This document shows, piece after piece, positions 1 through 8,554 of a stretch of DNA of 55,481 nucleotides. Within the stretch, counting starts at the first letter, position 1, and each line of letters starts with the position of its first letter. The DNA is taken from positions 1 to 55,481 of the forward strand of contig JBKQKS010000246.1 of NCBI GenBank assembly GCA_052147395.1. The letters are read 5' to 3'. The DNA is from Roseiarcus sp052147395 (lineage in GTDB: Bacteria; Pseudomonadota; Alphaproteobacteria; Rhizobiales; Beijerinckiaceae). The notes under the pieces were generated by a model. The model saw only the letters and a list, made by a program, of their open reading frames with translations. It did no database searches and was not told where the DNA came from. Both the position numbers and the translations under genes were made by a program.

Positions 1-133
1 CCGCGCCGAAATGCGCATTGCGCGACTTCATGGCGCGCGTCGCGATCGCGACGCCCACGGCGCCAGGCGGTGGCCCTTTCTTCGGCGCCTCTTCCTCATT
101 GGCCACGAGTTGCAAACGCCGAACGGCGCTCAT
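1..133 (-). CDS. nifX: Nitrogenase cofactor carrier NifX (5' part only)
   Basis: Only the first 44 codons are inside the window; the gene continues beyond base 1. The visible protein begins MSAVRRLQLVANEE and then has VGVAIATRAMKSRNAHFGA, the start of a NifX/NafY-type fold where a short beta strand is followed by a conserved HFG. NifX binds the NifB-co and FeMo-co precursors during cofactor assembly. The ATG at 131-133 is preceded by GGGAGAG and lies out of frame inside the 3' end of nifN (38-base overlap), so the two are probably translationally coupled. The position directly after nifEN is the usual one for nifX. Confidence 0.85.
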   Translation of the reverse strand, partial: MSAVRRLQLVANEEEAPKKGPPPGAVGVAIATRAMKSRNAHFGA

Positions 134-1484
134 TGACGCTCTCCCTGTTGAGGAACGGATCGAGGCTCACGGGATCGGGTTCGCGCCGATCGGCCTCGAA
201 GATATTGGCGGCCTCGAAGACGAGGTTGCGCGCGCCCTCGTAGAGGATGCGCAATTTGTGCTGGCTGCCGAGCCGGTCGAAGATCGGAAAGCCGACGCGC
301 ATCAGCTCAATCCCGAGCGCCTCCGACGCCTGGCGACCGTGGCTGTGGGTGACCATGAGATCGGCGCCTTCGGCGAGCTTCTCGAAGTCGCCGAGATCGC
401 CGACCGTCACGGTATCGCAGGGCACATGTTCGAGAACGGCCGAACCCGTCGTCGTCGTCACCGCGGCGTGAATGTCCGCGCCCATGCCGACAAAGAAGGT
501 CGCGAGCCCGTAGAGCAGATCCGGTTCGGCCGCGATCGCGACGCGCTTGCCGGAATAATGGAAATGGCCGTCGAGCAGCGCATCCTGCAATTGCGCGCGA
601 CGGCGGCGGATCGAAGCCGGCGCCGCGCGCCCCGAAAGCGTTTGCAGCATCGACACGAGCCGGTCGATGCTCTTCAGCCCATGCAATTGTCGGAACACGA
701 CATGGTCGACGCCGGTGAGTTCGCTGATGCGCTTGGCCGGCGCGCGCATATGCTCGCCGATGGCGATCGTCAGCGCCGCCTGGTTGAGCGAACGAATGTC
801 GTCGATGCGCGTTCCGCCATAGGAGGTCGGTGTCCAGGCCTTCGGCACCGTGCCGTCGAGCGAACCGGAAATGTCGGGCAGAATGACCGGCTCCAGGCCG
901 AACGCCTCGACGAATTCGCTGACGTGCTCGACATCGGCGACTGTCAGATGCGAGCCCGGCAGGACGTTGACGCGCTTGCCGTTGCGACGCGCCGGCGCGC
1001 CGCGCTGCGCTATACCCTCGATCACGGCCAGCGTCGCCTTGGTCCAACCTTCTTCGATCGCGCCGGCGAAATCCGGCGTCTGCGCAATCACGATTTCCGT
1101 GCCGGCGAGCTCCTCGGCGCGGCGCGATTTGATTGCTGCGAGTTCGCCGACGAAGTCCTCGCCGCGCGTTTCCACGAGCGCGGTCGTGCAGATGCCGATG
1201 AAATGCGGCTTGGTGCGCTTCTTCAGATTGAGGATCGCCTCCTCGAGATGGTCGGCGCCGCCGAGGATCGTCGCGACCTCGTCCATCGCCGTCGTCTGGA
1301 ACGGGATTGTTTCCTTGAAATGGCGCACCAGCAGCACCAAAGCGAACGAGGTGCAGCCCTGGCTGCCATGAAACAGCGGCACGGCGCCCTCGATGCCGAG
1401 GTAGGCCAGGGCGGCGCCGAGCGGCTGCGACGATTTGAGCGGATTGACCGCAGCCGCCTTGGGGTTATGAAGGATACGCGCCAT
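96..1484 (-). CDS. nifN: Nitrogenase FeMo-cofactor scaffold, beta subunit NifN
   Basis: A 462-residue protein of the NifK/NifN family. With NifE it forms the scaffold on which NifB-co is matured to FeMo-co. The N-terminus has NPLKSSQPLGAALAYLG and FHGSQGCTSF, the conserved first cysteine region, followed by the ICTTALVET stretch. It lacks the long N-terminal extension typical of NifK, which favours NifN. The ATG is preceded by AGGAG that overlaps the nifE stop codon (10-base gap), so nifE and nifN are co-transcribed. The C-terminus overlaps the nifX start. Length and order match nifN of other alphaproteobacterial diazotrophs. Confidence 0.95.
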   Translation of the reverse strand: MARILHNPKAAAVNPLKSSQPLGAALAYLGIEGAVPLFHGSQGCTSFALVLLVRHFKETIPFQTTAMDEVATILGGADHLEEAILNLKKRTKPHFIGICTTALVETRGEDFVGELAAIKSRRAEELAGTEIVIAQTPDFAGAIEEGWTKATLAVIEGIAQRGAPARRNGKRVNVLPGSHLTVADVEHVSEFVEAFGLEPVILPDISGSLDGTVPKAWTPTSYGGTRIDDIRSLNQAALTIAIGEHMRAPAKRISELTGVDHVVFRQLHGLKSIDRLVSMLQTLSGRAAPASIRRRRAQLQDALLDGHFHYSGKRVAIAAEPDLLYGLATFFVGMGADIHAAVTTTTGSAVLEHVPCDTVTVGDLGDFEKLAEGADLMVTHSHGRQASEALGIELMRVGFPIFDRLGSQHKLRILYEGARNLVFEAANIFEADRREPDPVSLDPFLNRESVNERRSAFATRGQ

Positions 1485-1494
1485 AGTCGGGCTC

Positions 1495-2973
1495 CTAGCA
1501 CTCGCCCATTTCGTCGACGCTGGCGCCGACGAATTTCTTGCGCGTCAGGGCGACGAAGTCAGCGTCGACGGGCGTGGGCGCCGGCGAGAGGTCGGTCCAC
1601 GGCGCCGGCTCGCGCACCTGAGCCCAGATCGGATTGTGAATCGCGAGGTCGATGCGCTTCACCAGTTCGACCATGCCGTCGTAGCCGGCATAAGGGTAGC
1701 TGCGCTCCTGGTTGATATCGAGCCAGGGGGTCTTCGCCTTCAGCGCGATGAACTGGGTGCGGCCGCCCGAGAGCATGATGTCCGCCTCGCCGCCGATCAA
1801 CTTGGCGTAGAGGTCGCGCGGCGCGAGGCTGTCGAACGCGTGCTTTTCGTCCTTCAGCAGCGCCTTGATGCGTTCCTTGTCGGCGTCGGTCGACTTCTTG
1901 GTCATCGTGCCGACGATCTCGACGCCGATCTCCTGCAACGCCGCGACCACCGACCAGGACTTCACGCCGCCGGTGTTCAGCAGCACGCGTTTGCCGGCGA
2001 GGCGCTGGCGATAGGGCTCGAGCCTTTTCCAGACACGCGCCTCTTCCTCCGCGATCAGCGCTTCCGTGCGAGCGAGGAGATCGGGCGGCGCGCCTTGGCC
2101 GACGATGAGCCGGGAGAGCTGGCGCAGCGCATCCGAGGTATCCGAGACGCCGTAGAACGAGCCCTCGAAGAACGGAATGCCCCAGCGTTCCTCCATCTTG
2201 CGGGCGAGATTGATGAGCGCCGTCGAACATACCATCATGTTGGCGCGCGCCGTATGCGCGCCGGCGATGTCGGCGTAGCGCGCGTCCCCGGGAATGCAGG
2301 CGCGCACGCGCATGCCGAGCTTTTCGATCAGCGGCTTCACCGCCCAGAACTCGCCGGCGAGATTGAATTCGCCGATGATGTTGACGTCATAGGGCGTCAC
2401 GTCGTCGGGTTCGAGCGAACCGATCACGTGATCGAGCAGCGCTTCGCCCGCGAGCTTGTTGCCGAGGTTCTTCGAGCCGACGAAACCGGGCGCATGAACC
2501 GGCACTACAGCCAAGCCGAACCGCTCGGAGGCGCGAAAACAGACAGCGTCGAGATCGTCGCCAATCAGCGCGGTCACGCAGGTCGAATAGACGAACACCG
2601 CGGCCGGATCGTGCGCCTCGACGATTTCGCGGATCGCCCGGAACAGCTTCTTCTCGCCGTGCCCCATTACGACATCGAGTTCGCTGAGGTCGGTGGTGAA
2701 GCTGCGCCGCCACAGGTTGGACCCCGACGAGCCGGCGCCGCGATTGTCCCAACTGTTGCCCTCGCAGGCGAGCGGGCCGTGAATGAGATGGGCGACGTCG
2801 GTGACCGGCTGCAAGACGATCTTCGCGCCGTCGAACGCGCAGCCGCCCGCCGCCGCGCCCGGCGTCAACGGCTTCGAGCAACCCTTCTTGCGCGCCGCCG
2901 TGTCCTTCGCCTGGTTGTTGGCGCAGGCAGGTTCGTCGAAAAGCGCCTGTGCGCGTTGCTGCGCCGATGACAT
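1495..2973 (-). CDS. nifE: Nitrogenase FeMo-cofactor scaffold, alpha subunit NifE
   Basis: A 492-residue NifD/NifE-family protein. The start at 2973 (MSSAQQRAQALF) is chosen because AGGAGAAG lies just upstream; the frame stays open for 18 more codons without a better site. Visible family features are GCAFDGAKI, HGPLACEGNSWDNRG with the conserved cysteine, FVYSTCVTALIGDD, and SGGRTQFIALKAKTPWLDINQ towards the C-terminus. The cysteine-rich N-terminus (ACANNQAKD, KKGCSKP) is typical of NifE. With NifN it accepts NifB-co for conversion to FeMo-co. It lies between nifK (61-base gap) and nifN. Confidence 0.95.
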   Translation of the reverse strand: MSSAQQRAQALFDEPACANNQAKDTAARKKGCSKPLTPGAAAGGCAFDGAKIVLQPVTDVAHLIHGPLACEGNSWDNRGAGSSGSNLWRRSFTTDLSELDVVMGHGEKKLFRAIREIVEAHDPAAVFVYSTCVTALIGDDLDAVCFRASERFGLAVVPVHAPGFVGSKNLGNKLAGEALLDHVIGSLEPDDVTPYDVNIIGEFNLAGEFWAVKPLIEKLGMRVRACIPGDARYADIAGAHTARANMMVCSTALINLARKMEERWGIPFFEGSFYGVSDTSDALRQLSRLIVGQGAPPDLLARTEALIAEEEARVWKRLEPYRQRLAGKRVLLNTGGVKSWSVVAALQEIGVEIVGTMTKKSTDADKERIKALLKDEKHAFDSLAPRDLYAKLIGGEADIMLSGGRTQFIALKAKTPWLDINQERSYPYAGYDGMVELVKRIDLAIHNPIWAQVREPAPWTDLSPAPTPVDADFVALTRKKFVGASVDEMGEC

Positions 2974-3034
2974 GGGCTCTTCTCCTGAGATGCAAACTGC
3001 GCCGAGGCGGGGGCGGCCCCGGCGCATGGCCTTT

Positions 3035-4573
3035 TCATCGGGTCAGATCGAACGAATAGTCGGTCTTGCCGGGGACGATCGTGTCGAGGTCGTACTTGTC
3101 GAAGTTCTTGTCGAGGATCGTCGTCAGCGTGCGCAGCGCGCCCTGGTAACCCCAGAGCGGGAAGCGATGGTGGTGGTGGCGATCGAAGATCGGGAACGTC
3201 AACCGGATCAGCGGCGTGCCGGTGTCGCGTTCGAGATACTTGCCGTAGGAATTGCCGATCAGGAAGTCCACCGGCTCGGTGAACAGCAGCGAACGCATGT
3301 GCCAGAGGTCCTTGCCCGCCCAAATCTTCGCGCCCTTGCCGAACGGCGAAGCATCGAGGATCGGCCGCAGCTGCTCTTCCCAATTCTTCGTTCCGTTGGT
3401 TGCCAGGCAGTGCGTCGGCTCGCCGCCGGTTTCCATGACGAAACGCGCCATCGCGATGACGAAATCCGGGTCGCCGTAGATCGCGTATTTCTTGCCGTGC
3501 AGATAGGCCTGGCTGTCGGCCATCGCATCGACGAGCCGGCCGCGCTCCAGGCGGATCGCCTCGGGGATCGCCTTGCCCGAGAGCTCGGAGATCTTCATCA
3601 GCAATTCGTCGGTCGCGCGCACGCCGAGCGGATAGCTGAACGACGCGGTCTCTTGCCCGAACGACGCGGCGTATTCGAGGGTCTTGCGCGTGTTCCAGCG
3701 CTGCAGCGAGATTGTCGCCTTGGAATTCAGCGCTTCCTTCACGTCGTCGAGCTTGGTGCCGCCGTCGTACATGCGAAATTCGCCGTCGGAGGGCGTGTCG
3801 AACTGGTCGGACGCGTCGGAGATCAACGTGTAATCGACGCCCATCAGATCGAGCACGCGCTTCAGCTCGCGGTTGTTGCCGACGCAGAAGCCGTCGAAGC
3901 CCGGAATGATGTTGATGCGCGCGTTCGGTTTGCGCTCGACGCCCTTCCAGAAGTGCTCGAGCGTGCCCTTGATCATCACGTCATAGCCGTCGACATGGCT
4001 GCCGACGAAGGCGGGCGTGTGTGCGAAGGGAACATGGAAATCTTGCGGGACAGATTTCTTGTCCTTCGCGGTCTGGATGAACGACTGCAGATCGTCGCCG
4101 ATCACTTCCGCCATGCAGGTCGTCGAAACGGCGATCATCTTCGGCGCGTAGAGCGAATAGGCGTTGGCGAGGCCGTCGACCATGTTGTTCAAGCCGCCGA
4201 ACACCGCCGCGTCTTCGGTCATCGACGAGGAGACCGCCGAGCACGGCTCCTTGAAGTGGCGCGAAAGGTGCGAGCGGTAATAGGCGACGCAACCCTGCGA
4301 GCCGTGCACGAAGCTCATCGTGCGCTCGAAGCCGGCGGAGGCGAACACGGCGCCGAGCGGCTGGCAGGCCTTGGCCGGATTGATGACCAGCGCCTGGCGG
4401 GCGAGATTCTTCTCGCGATATTCCCACGACTTCGTCTGTTCGGCCTGCGCGTCGACCTTGGCGTCGGCGACGCCGCATTCCAACATCGCCTTCTTGCGCG
4501 CGAACATCTCCTGATATTCTGGCTCTTTGAACAATGGCGCGTGGTCGAGCACCTTTTCCGCAGATTGGGGCAT
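3035..4573 (-). CDS. nifK: Nitrogenase molybdenum-iron protein beta chain NifK
   Basis: A 512-residue beta subunit of the MoFe protein. It shares the P-cluster with NifD in an alpha2-beta2 tetramer. The start MPQSAEKVLDHAPLF at 4573 fits known NifK N-termini; eleven in-frame codons further upstream look non-coding. P-cluster cysteines sit in INPAKACQPLGA, FVHGSQGCVAYYRSHL and STTCMAEVIGDD. The C-terminal segment FPIFDRHHHHRFPLWGYQG is highly conserved in NifK. It follows nifD after a 95-base gap that contains a strong hairpin, and precedes nifE, so expression is probably from the nifH promoter. Confidence 0.98.
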   Translation of the reverse strand: MPQSAEKVLDHAPLFKEPEYQEMFARKKAMLECGVADAKVDAQAEQTKSWEYREKNLARQALVINPAKACQPLGAVFASAGFERTMSFVHGSQGCVAYYRSHLSRHFKEPCSAVSSSMTEDAAVFGGLNNMVDGLANAYSLYAPKMIAVSTTCMAEVIGDDLQSFIQTAKDKKSVPQDFHVPFAHTPAFVGSHVDGYDVMIKGTLEHFWKGVERKPNARINIIPGFDGFCVGNNRELKRVLDLMGVDYTLISDASDQFDTPSDGEFRMYDGGTKLDDVKEALNSKATISLQRWNTRKTLEYAASFGQETASFSYPLGVRATDELLMKISELSGKAIPEAIRLERGRLVDAMADSQAYLHGKKYAIYGDPDFVIAMARFVMETGGEPTHCLATNGTKNWEEQLRPILDASPFGKGAKIWAGKDLWHMRSLLFTEPVDFLIGNSYGKYLERDTGTPLIRLTFPIFDRHHHHRFPLWGYQGALRTLTTILDKNFDKYDLDTIVPGKTDYSFDLTR

Positions 4574-4637
4574 GATGACGTACCTCGTGGCGCCCTGTCG
4601 CGCCATACGGCGATCAGGGTCTCAGGATTTGGCAGGG

Positions 4638-4658
4638 GCCGGACGCGGCGCGTCCGGC
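4638..4658. repeat. Perfect hairpin between nifD and nifK
   Basis: GCCGGACGC, loop GGC, then GCGTCCGGC: a 9-bp perfect GC stem with a 3-base loop, 10 bases after the nifD stop and 64 bases before the nifK start. There is no U-run, so it is unlikely to be a full terminator. It may act as an mRNA stabiliser, processing site or partial attenuator setting the NifD:NifK ratio. The structure is seen directly; the role is inferred. Confidence 0.6.
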
Positions 4659-4668
4659 GGATGGTCGG

Positions 4669-6177
4669 TTATTCGGCCGCGAGCGGCAGCGCCGCGGATT
4701 TCTTCGGCGCCCAGGGCGCGTCGAACAGATCCCACACGGGATTGTTGATCGCCAGGTCCATGTCGCGCGCGAAGATCGCGAAGCCGTCGTAGCCGTGATA
4801 CGGGCCCGAATAATCCCACGAATGCATCTGACGGAACGGGATGCCCATCTTCTGCACCGGGTACTTCTCCTTGACGCCCGAGCCGACGAGGTCGGGGCGC
4901 ACCCGCTCGATGAACTTCTCGAGTTCGTAGCCGGTCACGTCGTCGTAGATCAGCGTGCCGTTCTTCACATAATGGCCGGTGCGCTGATAATCGTCGTTGT
5001 GTCCGAACTCATAACCGGTGCCGACGATCTCCATGCCGAGATCCTCGTAGGCGGTGATGACATGGCGCGGGCGCAGGCCGCCGACATAGAGCATCACCGT
5101 CTTGCCCTCGAGACGCGGCTTGAATCTGGCGATGATTGCGTCGGCGAGCGGACGATATTTGGCGATCACCGCCTCGGTCTTGGCCTCGATCTCCGGACCG
5201 AAGTGCTTGGCGATCTTGCGCATCGACGTTTCGATCTGCGACGGGCCGAAGAAGTTGTATTCCATCCACGGCACATTGTACTTCTCTTCCATATGCCGGC
5301 AGATGTAGTTCATCGACCGGTAGCAATGGATGAGATTGAGCTTCGCCTTCGGCGCCCGCTCGACTTCGGCGAGCGTCGCGTCGCCCGACCAGTTGCCGAC
5401 GACGCGCAGGCCCATCTCTTCGAGCAGAATGCGCGAGGCCCAGGCGTCGCCGCCGATGTTGTAGTCGCCGATCACGTTGACGTCGTAGGGGCTCGCCTCC
5501 CACTCGGACTCTTTCTTGTCGAACACCCAGTCGCGGATCGAGTCGTTGGCGATGTGATGACCCAGCGACTGCGAGACGCCACGGAAACCTTCGCACCGCA
5601 CTGGAACGATCGTCGTGTCGTGCTCCTTCGCCTTCTTCTTGGCGACCGCCTCGATGTCGTCGCCGATCAGGCCGATCGGGCATTCCGACTGGATCGTCAC
5701 GCCGTTGGCGAGCGGGAACAGACCCTCGACCTCATCGATCACCTTGGCGAGCTTCTTGTCGCCGCCGAACACGATGTCCCGCTCCTGGAAGTCGGAGGTG
5801 AACTGCATGGTGACGAAGGTGTCGACGCCCGTCTTGCCGATGTAATAGTTGCGGCGCTGCGACCAGCTGTACTGGCCGCAGCCGACGGGGCCGTGGCTGA
5901 TGTGGACCATGTCCTTGATTGGGCCCCAGACCACGCCTTTCGAGCCGGCGTAGGCGCAGCCGCGGATCGTCATCACGCCGGGGATCGACTTGATGTTGGA
6001 TTTGACCTCGCACTCGCTCAGAGGCTGGCTATCCCCGTGCTCTTCCGCCTCGCCCGCAGGCTTGGCGACCGAGAGATGCTTGCGCCGACGTTTGGCGAAT
6101 TTGTCCGGATACTGCGCGAGCACGTCGCTGATGATCTGCTCATTCAGCTCGGCGTCGTGATGATGATCGTGGCTCAT
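4669..6177 (-). CDS. nifD: Nitrogenase molybdenum-iron protein alpha chain NifD
   Basis: A 502-residue alpha subunit of the MoFe protein carrying FeMo-co. The start MSHDHHHDAELNEQ at 6177 has GGAG 8 bases upstream; a GTG three codons earlier is less likely. P-cluster cysteines lie in MTIRGCAYAGSKG, HGPVGCGQYSWSQR and SECPIGLIGDD. The FeMo-co cysteine ligand lies in LIHCYRSMNYICRHME and the histidine ligand region is QMHSWDYSGPYHGYDGF. A short histidine-rich N-terminus is the only mild oddity. It lies between nifH (97-base gap) and nifK in the standard nifHDK order. Confidence 0.98.
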   Translation of the reverse strand: MSHDHHHDAELNEQIISDVLAQYPDKFAKRRRKHLSVAKPAGEAEEHGDSQPLSECEVKSNIKSIPGVMTIRGCAYAGSKGVVWGPIKDMVHISHGPVGCGQYSWSQRRNYYIGKTGVDTFVTMQFTSDFQERDIVFGGDKKLAKVIDEVEGLFPLANGVTIQSECPIGLIGDDIEAVAKKKAKEHDTTIVPVRCEGFRGVSQSLGHHIANDSIRDWVFDKKESEWEASPYDVNVIGDYNIGGDAWASRILLEEMGLRVVGNWSGDATLAEVERAPKAKLNLIHCYRSMNYICRHMEEKYNVPWMEYNFFGPSQIETSMRKIAKHFGPEIEAKTEAVIAKYRPLADAIIARFKPRLEGKTVMLYVGGLRPRHVITAYEDLGMEIVGTGYEFGHNDDYQRTGHYVKNGTLIYDDVTGYELEKFIERVRPDLVGSGVKEKYPVQKMGIPFRQMHSWDYSGPYHGYDGFAIFARDMDLAINNPVWDLFDAPWAPKKSAALPLAAE

Positions 6178-6274
6178 GTAGCCCACTCCTGTGAGGAGAG
6201 ATTCGAAAGCGGACGGGATCGACGCGCGCCGCCGGGTTCAAGGGCCGGGCCGCGCATCGCCCCTAGGCGCAAGG

Positions 6275-7180
6275 TCAGACCGCAGCCGCAGCCTTCGCCG
6301 CGGCGGCGGCTTCTTTGGCCTGCAGCTCGGCAAGCGCCTGCTCTTCGGTCTTCATGATGCCGAATTCCATCAGCATTTCTTCCAGCTCTTCCATGGTGAT
6401 CGGCGTCGGAATCGTGCCCTTGCCGGAATTGGCGTGGATCTTTTCGGCCAGCGTGCGATATTCCTGCGCCTGCTGACTTTCGGGTGCGTATTCGATCACC
6501 GTCTTGCGGCGCAATTCGGCGTGCTGGACGATGTTGTCGCGCGGCACGAAGTGGATCAGCTTGGAGTTGAGGCGCTTGGCCAACGCCTCGGCGAGCTCCA
6601 GCTCCTTGTCGGTCTGGCGCTCGTTGCAGATGAGGCCGCCCAGGCGCACGCCGCCGGAATGGGCGTATTTGAGAATGCCCTTGGCGATGTTGTTGGCGGC
6701 ATAGAGCGCCATCATCTCGCCGGACATCACGATGTAGATTTCCTGCGCCTTGTTCTCGCGGATCGGCATGGCGAAGCCGCCGCAGACGACGTCGCCGAGC
6801 ACGTCGTAGGAGACGTAGTCGACATCGTCATAGGCGCCGTTCTCTTCGAGGAAGTTGATGGCGGTGATGACGCCGCGTCCGGCGCAGCCGACGCCGGGCT
6901 CGGGGCCGCCGGACTCGGTGCACTTGATGCCCTTGTAACCGATCTTCAACACGTCCTCGAGTTCGAGGTCTTCGACCGAGCCGGCTTCGGCTGCGAGGCT
7001 GAGCACGGTGTCCTGCATTTTGGCGTTGAGGATGAGACGGGTGGAATCGGCCTTGGGATCGCAGCCGACGATCAGGATCCTCTGGCCGAGATCAACCAGC
7101 GCCGCGAGCGTATTCTGCGACGTCGTCGATTTGCCGATGCCGCCCTTGCCGTAAAATGCGATTTGACGAAGCCCAGCCAT
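6275..7180 (-). CDS. nifH: Nitrogenase iron protein NifH
   Basis: A 301-residue dinitrogenase reductase that passes electrons to the MoFe protein with ATP hydrolysis. The P-loop GKGGIGKST is at residues 11-19, the first [4Fe-4S] cysteine in GVGCAGRGV and the second in GDVVCGGFAMP. The arginine after the first cysteine is the site ADP-ribosylated by DraT in species that have it. The tail ends in an alanine-rich stretch (KEAAAAAKAAAAV). nifH is first in the nifHDKENX unit. The 310-base upstream gap contains a sigma-54 type promoter and a NifA upstream activator sequence, both listed separately. Confidence 0.99.
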   Translation of the reverse strand: MAGLRQIAFYGKGGIGKSTTSQNTLAALVDLGQRILIVGCDPKADSTRLILNAKMQDTVLSLAAEAGSVEDLELEDVLKIGYKGIKCTESGGPEPGVGCAGRGVITAINFLEENGAYDDVDYVSYDVLGDVVCGGFAMPIRENKAQEIYIVMSGEMMALYAANNIAKGILKYAHSGGVRLGGLICNERQTDKELELAEALAKRLNSKLIHFVPRDNIVQHAELRRKTVIEYAPESQQAQEYRTLAEKIHANSGKGTIPTPITMEELEEMLMEFGIMKTEEQALAELQAKEAAAAAKAAAAV

Positions 7181-7264
7181 GTGTAGGTCCTTTCCGATTG
7201 GGAGATCGCGCGACCCCCGTTCAAACCTTCGGCAGCACGCTTCGCCGCCTCGCGCATACTGGTC

Positions 7265-7280
7265 TTCAAGGATCGTGCCA
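7265..7280 (-). promoter_or_regulatory. Sigma-54 (-24/-12) promoter of nifH
   Basis: On the minus strand TGGCAC-GATCC-TTGAA matches the RpoN consensus TGGCAC-N5-TTGCW except that the -12 GC reads GA. Transcription would start near 7254, giving a leader of about 75 bases before nifH. The NifA site at 7361-7376 lies about 80 bases further upstream, the expected distance for IHF-assisted looping. No better -24/-12 element was seen in this gap. Confidence 0.65.
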
Positions 7281-7360
7281 AGCTTTGGTCATCGGCAATT
7301 GCGGCGCGATAACAAATAGATATCGCCTCCATGGGCCACGCGCCGGTCGCGACGCGGTCG

Positions 7361-7376
7361 TGTCGCACACACGACA
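7361..7376. promoter_or_regulatory. NifA upstream activator sequence for nifH
   Basis: TGT-CGCACACACG-ACA fits the NifA binding motif TGT-N10-ACA exactly. It sits about 80 bases upstream of the -24 element of the nifH promoter. The rest of 7181-7490 shows no gene. Confidence 0.75.
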
Positions 7377-7490
7377 AAGGCGACAAAAACGCGCCGCCGC
7401 TCTGCGCATCGGACTGCGAGGTCGACAAAAACATTCGGGGACCGCCGGGCGCGCCGACGATCCCCGTTTGTTTGACGCGCCGCTCGTAGC

Positions 7491-8345
7491 TCAGCCGAGC
7501 GCCGCCTGCACCGCGGCGAGCGGCGCGTTGATTGGCGTGATCTCGCGCTCCTCGAGGAAGCGCAGCTCGTTGCGCGTCGCCGTCGCCGCGTCGATCACCG
7601 CGTAATGCGGGCCCTTGGAGCGCTTCATGATCTGGCGCGCGTAGGTGCGCAGCATCTGGTCGTCGAAACGACAACCCATGAACAGGAATCCGCGCGTCGT
7701 GCGTCGCGCTTTCACCGCGTCGGGAATCGGCGACTGGATGTCGATTTCCGTCATCGCCTCGACATAGTCGGAATCCGAGACGAGGAAATTCTTCGCCGGC
7801 CGCACGCCGCCGTGCGGCGAATACACGATAGTCCGTGCGTCGCCAGCGGTCGCCGGATCGATCTCGACGCCGTCGCCATTATAGGCGCGCGTCCAACCGT
7901 TCGAGAAGCCGGCGCGGGTCACCCCCTGGATTTCGACGAAGTCGCCGCGCCCAGCCGCTTTCAGCGCCGTCGCGAAGCCGTCGTCGTACCAGGAATTGAC
8001 GACCAGCGCGAGGTCGAACTCAGCAAGCGCCATGAGCAGCGGCGAAGCCGGCGACGGCGCCGCGAAGATGTCGGCCATGAAGGCCTGCAAGGTCTTGCGA
8101 TGGCGGCGGCCTTCGATGAACTGCGCGACCGACCACATGTTGGAGCGGATACGGCTCGGCGCCGGCGCGCGCTTGTTGAGCTGGGCGGCGACGTCCTCCG
8201 GCGCGCTCGGCAGAGCCGAACCCGACAGCGCCAGCAATCCGGGGCCGAGATAGGGGATCAACTCGTCGGCTGACAGCGCGCCGCGGACTTCTGCGATGAG
8301 GCCCGACAGGTCATGCAACGGCGCCGTTTCGATGAGATCGCTCAT
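7491..8345 (-). CDS. SIR2-like domain protein in the nif cluster
   Basis: A 284-residue soluble protein. SIR2-type landmarks are LIPYLGPGLL near the N-terminus (the NAD-binding GxG turn), LALVVNSWYDDGF (corresponding to the TTNYD segment), SPHGGVRPAKNFLVSDSDYVEAM (histidine-glycine followed by DY) and GFLFMGCRFDDQMLRTYA (the later G-D motif). It resembles the SIR2_2 class rather than classical zinc-binding deacetylases; no zinc CxxC pairs are present. The start codon overlaps the nifT stop (ATGA), so it belongs to the nifA-side operon, and nifH follows after the promoter gap. Function is unknown; NAD-dependent modification or NAD hydrolysis linked to nitrogenase are possibilities. Confidence 0.75.
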   Translation of the reverse strand: MSDLIETAPLHDLSGLIAEVRGALSADELIPYLGPGLLALSGSALPSAPEDVAAQLNKRAPAPSRIRSNMWSVAQFIEGRRHRKTLQAFMADIFAAPSPASPLLMALAEFDLALVVNSWYDDGFATALKAAGRGDFVEIQGVTRAGFSNGWTRAYNGDGVEIDPATAGDARTIVYSPHGGVRPAKNFLVSDSDYVEAMTEIDIQSPIPDAVKARRTTRGFLFMGCRFDDQMLRTYARQIMKRSKGPHYAVIDAATATRNELRFLEEREITPINAPLAAVQAALG

Positions 8346-8554
8346 TCCTCGCTCCCGAGCTTTCTCGCGTTGACGGTGATCGGCAGCCGCGTGTCGGCGG
8401 GCATATCCGGCAGGATCAGCGTCCAGCCGTTGCGCAGCTTGACGGCGCCGCCCCACAGCGTTTCGCGCTCGGTCTCGACGATCGGTTCTTCGAGGTCCTT
8501 CTTCGCGACATAAGCCGACAGACCCTTGTCGCCGCGGCGGATCATCACTTTCAT
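8342..8554 (-). CDS. nifT: Nitrogen fixation protein NifT (FixU)
   Basis: A 70-residue protein starting MKVMIRRGDKGLSAYV, with KKDLEEPIVETE, LWGGAVKLRNGW and a C-terminal PADTRLPITVNARKL, which are all signatures of NifT/FixU. The family is small, conserved beside nifZ or nifB, and has no firmly known role. Its start overlaps the nifZ stop by ATGA and its stop overlaps the start of the SIR2-like gene the same way, so the three are almost certainly translationally coupled. Confidence 0.93.
   Translation of the reverse strand: MKVMIRRGDKGLSAYVAKKDLEEPIVETERETLWGGAVKLRNGWTLILPDMPADTRLPITVNARKLGSEE

Noticed and set aside
2783..4792. A 669-codon open frame on the plus strand opposite nifE and nifK
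   Set aside because: It is the antisense shadow of two certain nif genes; the protein is arginine/histidine-rich with no recognisable motif, as expected from GC-rich codon bias.
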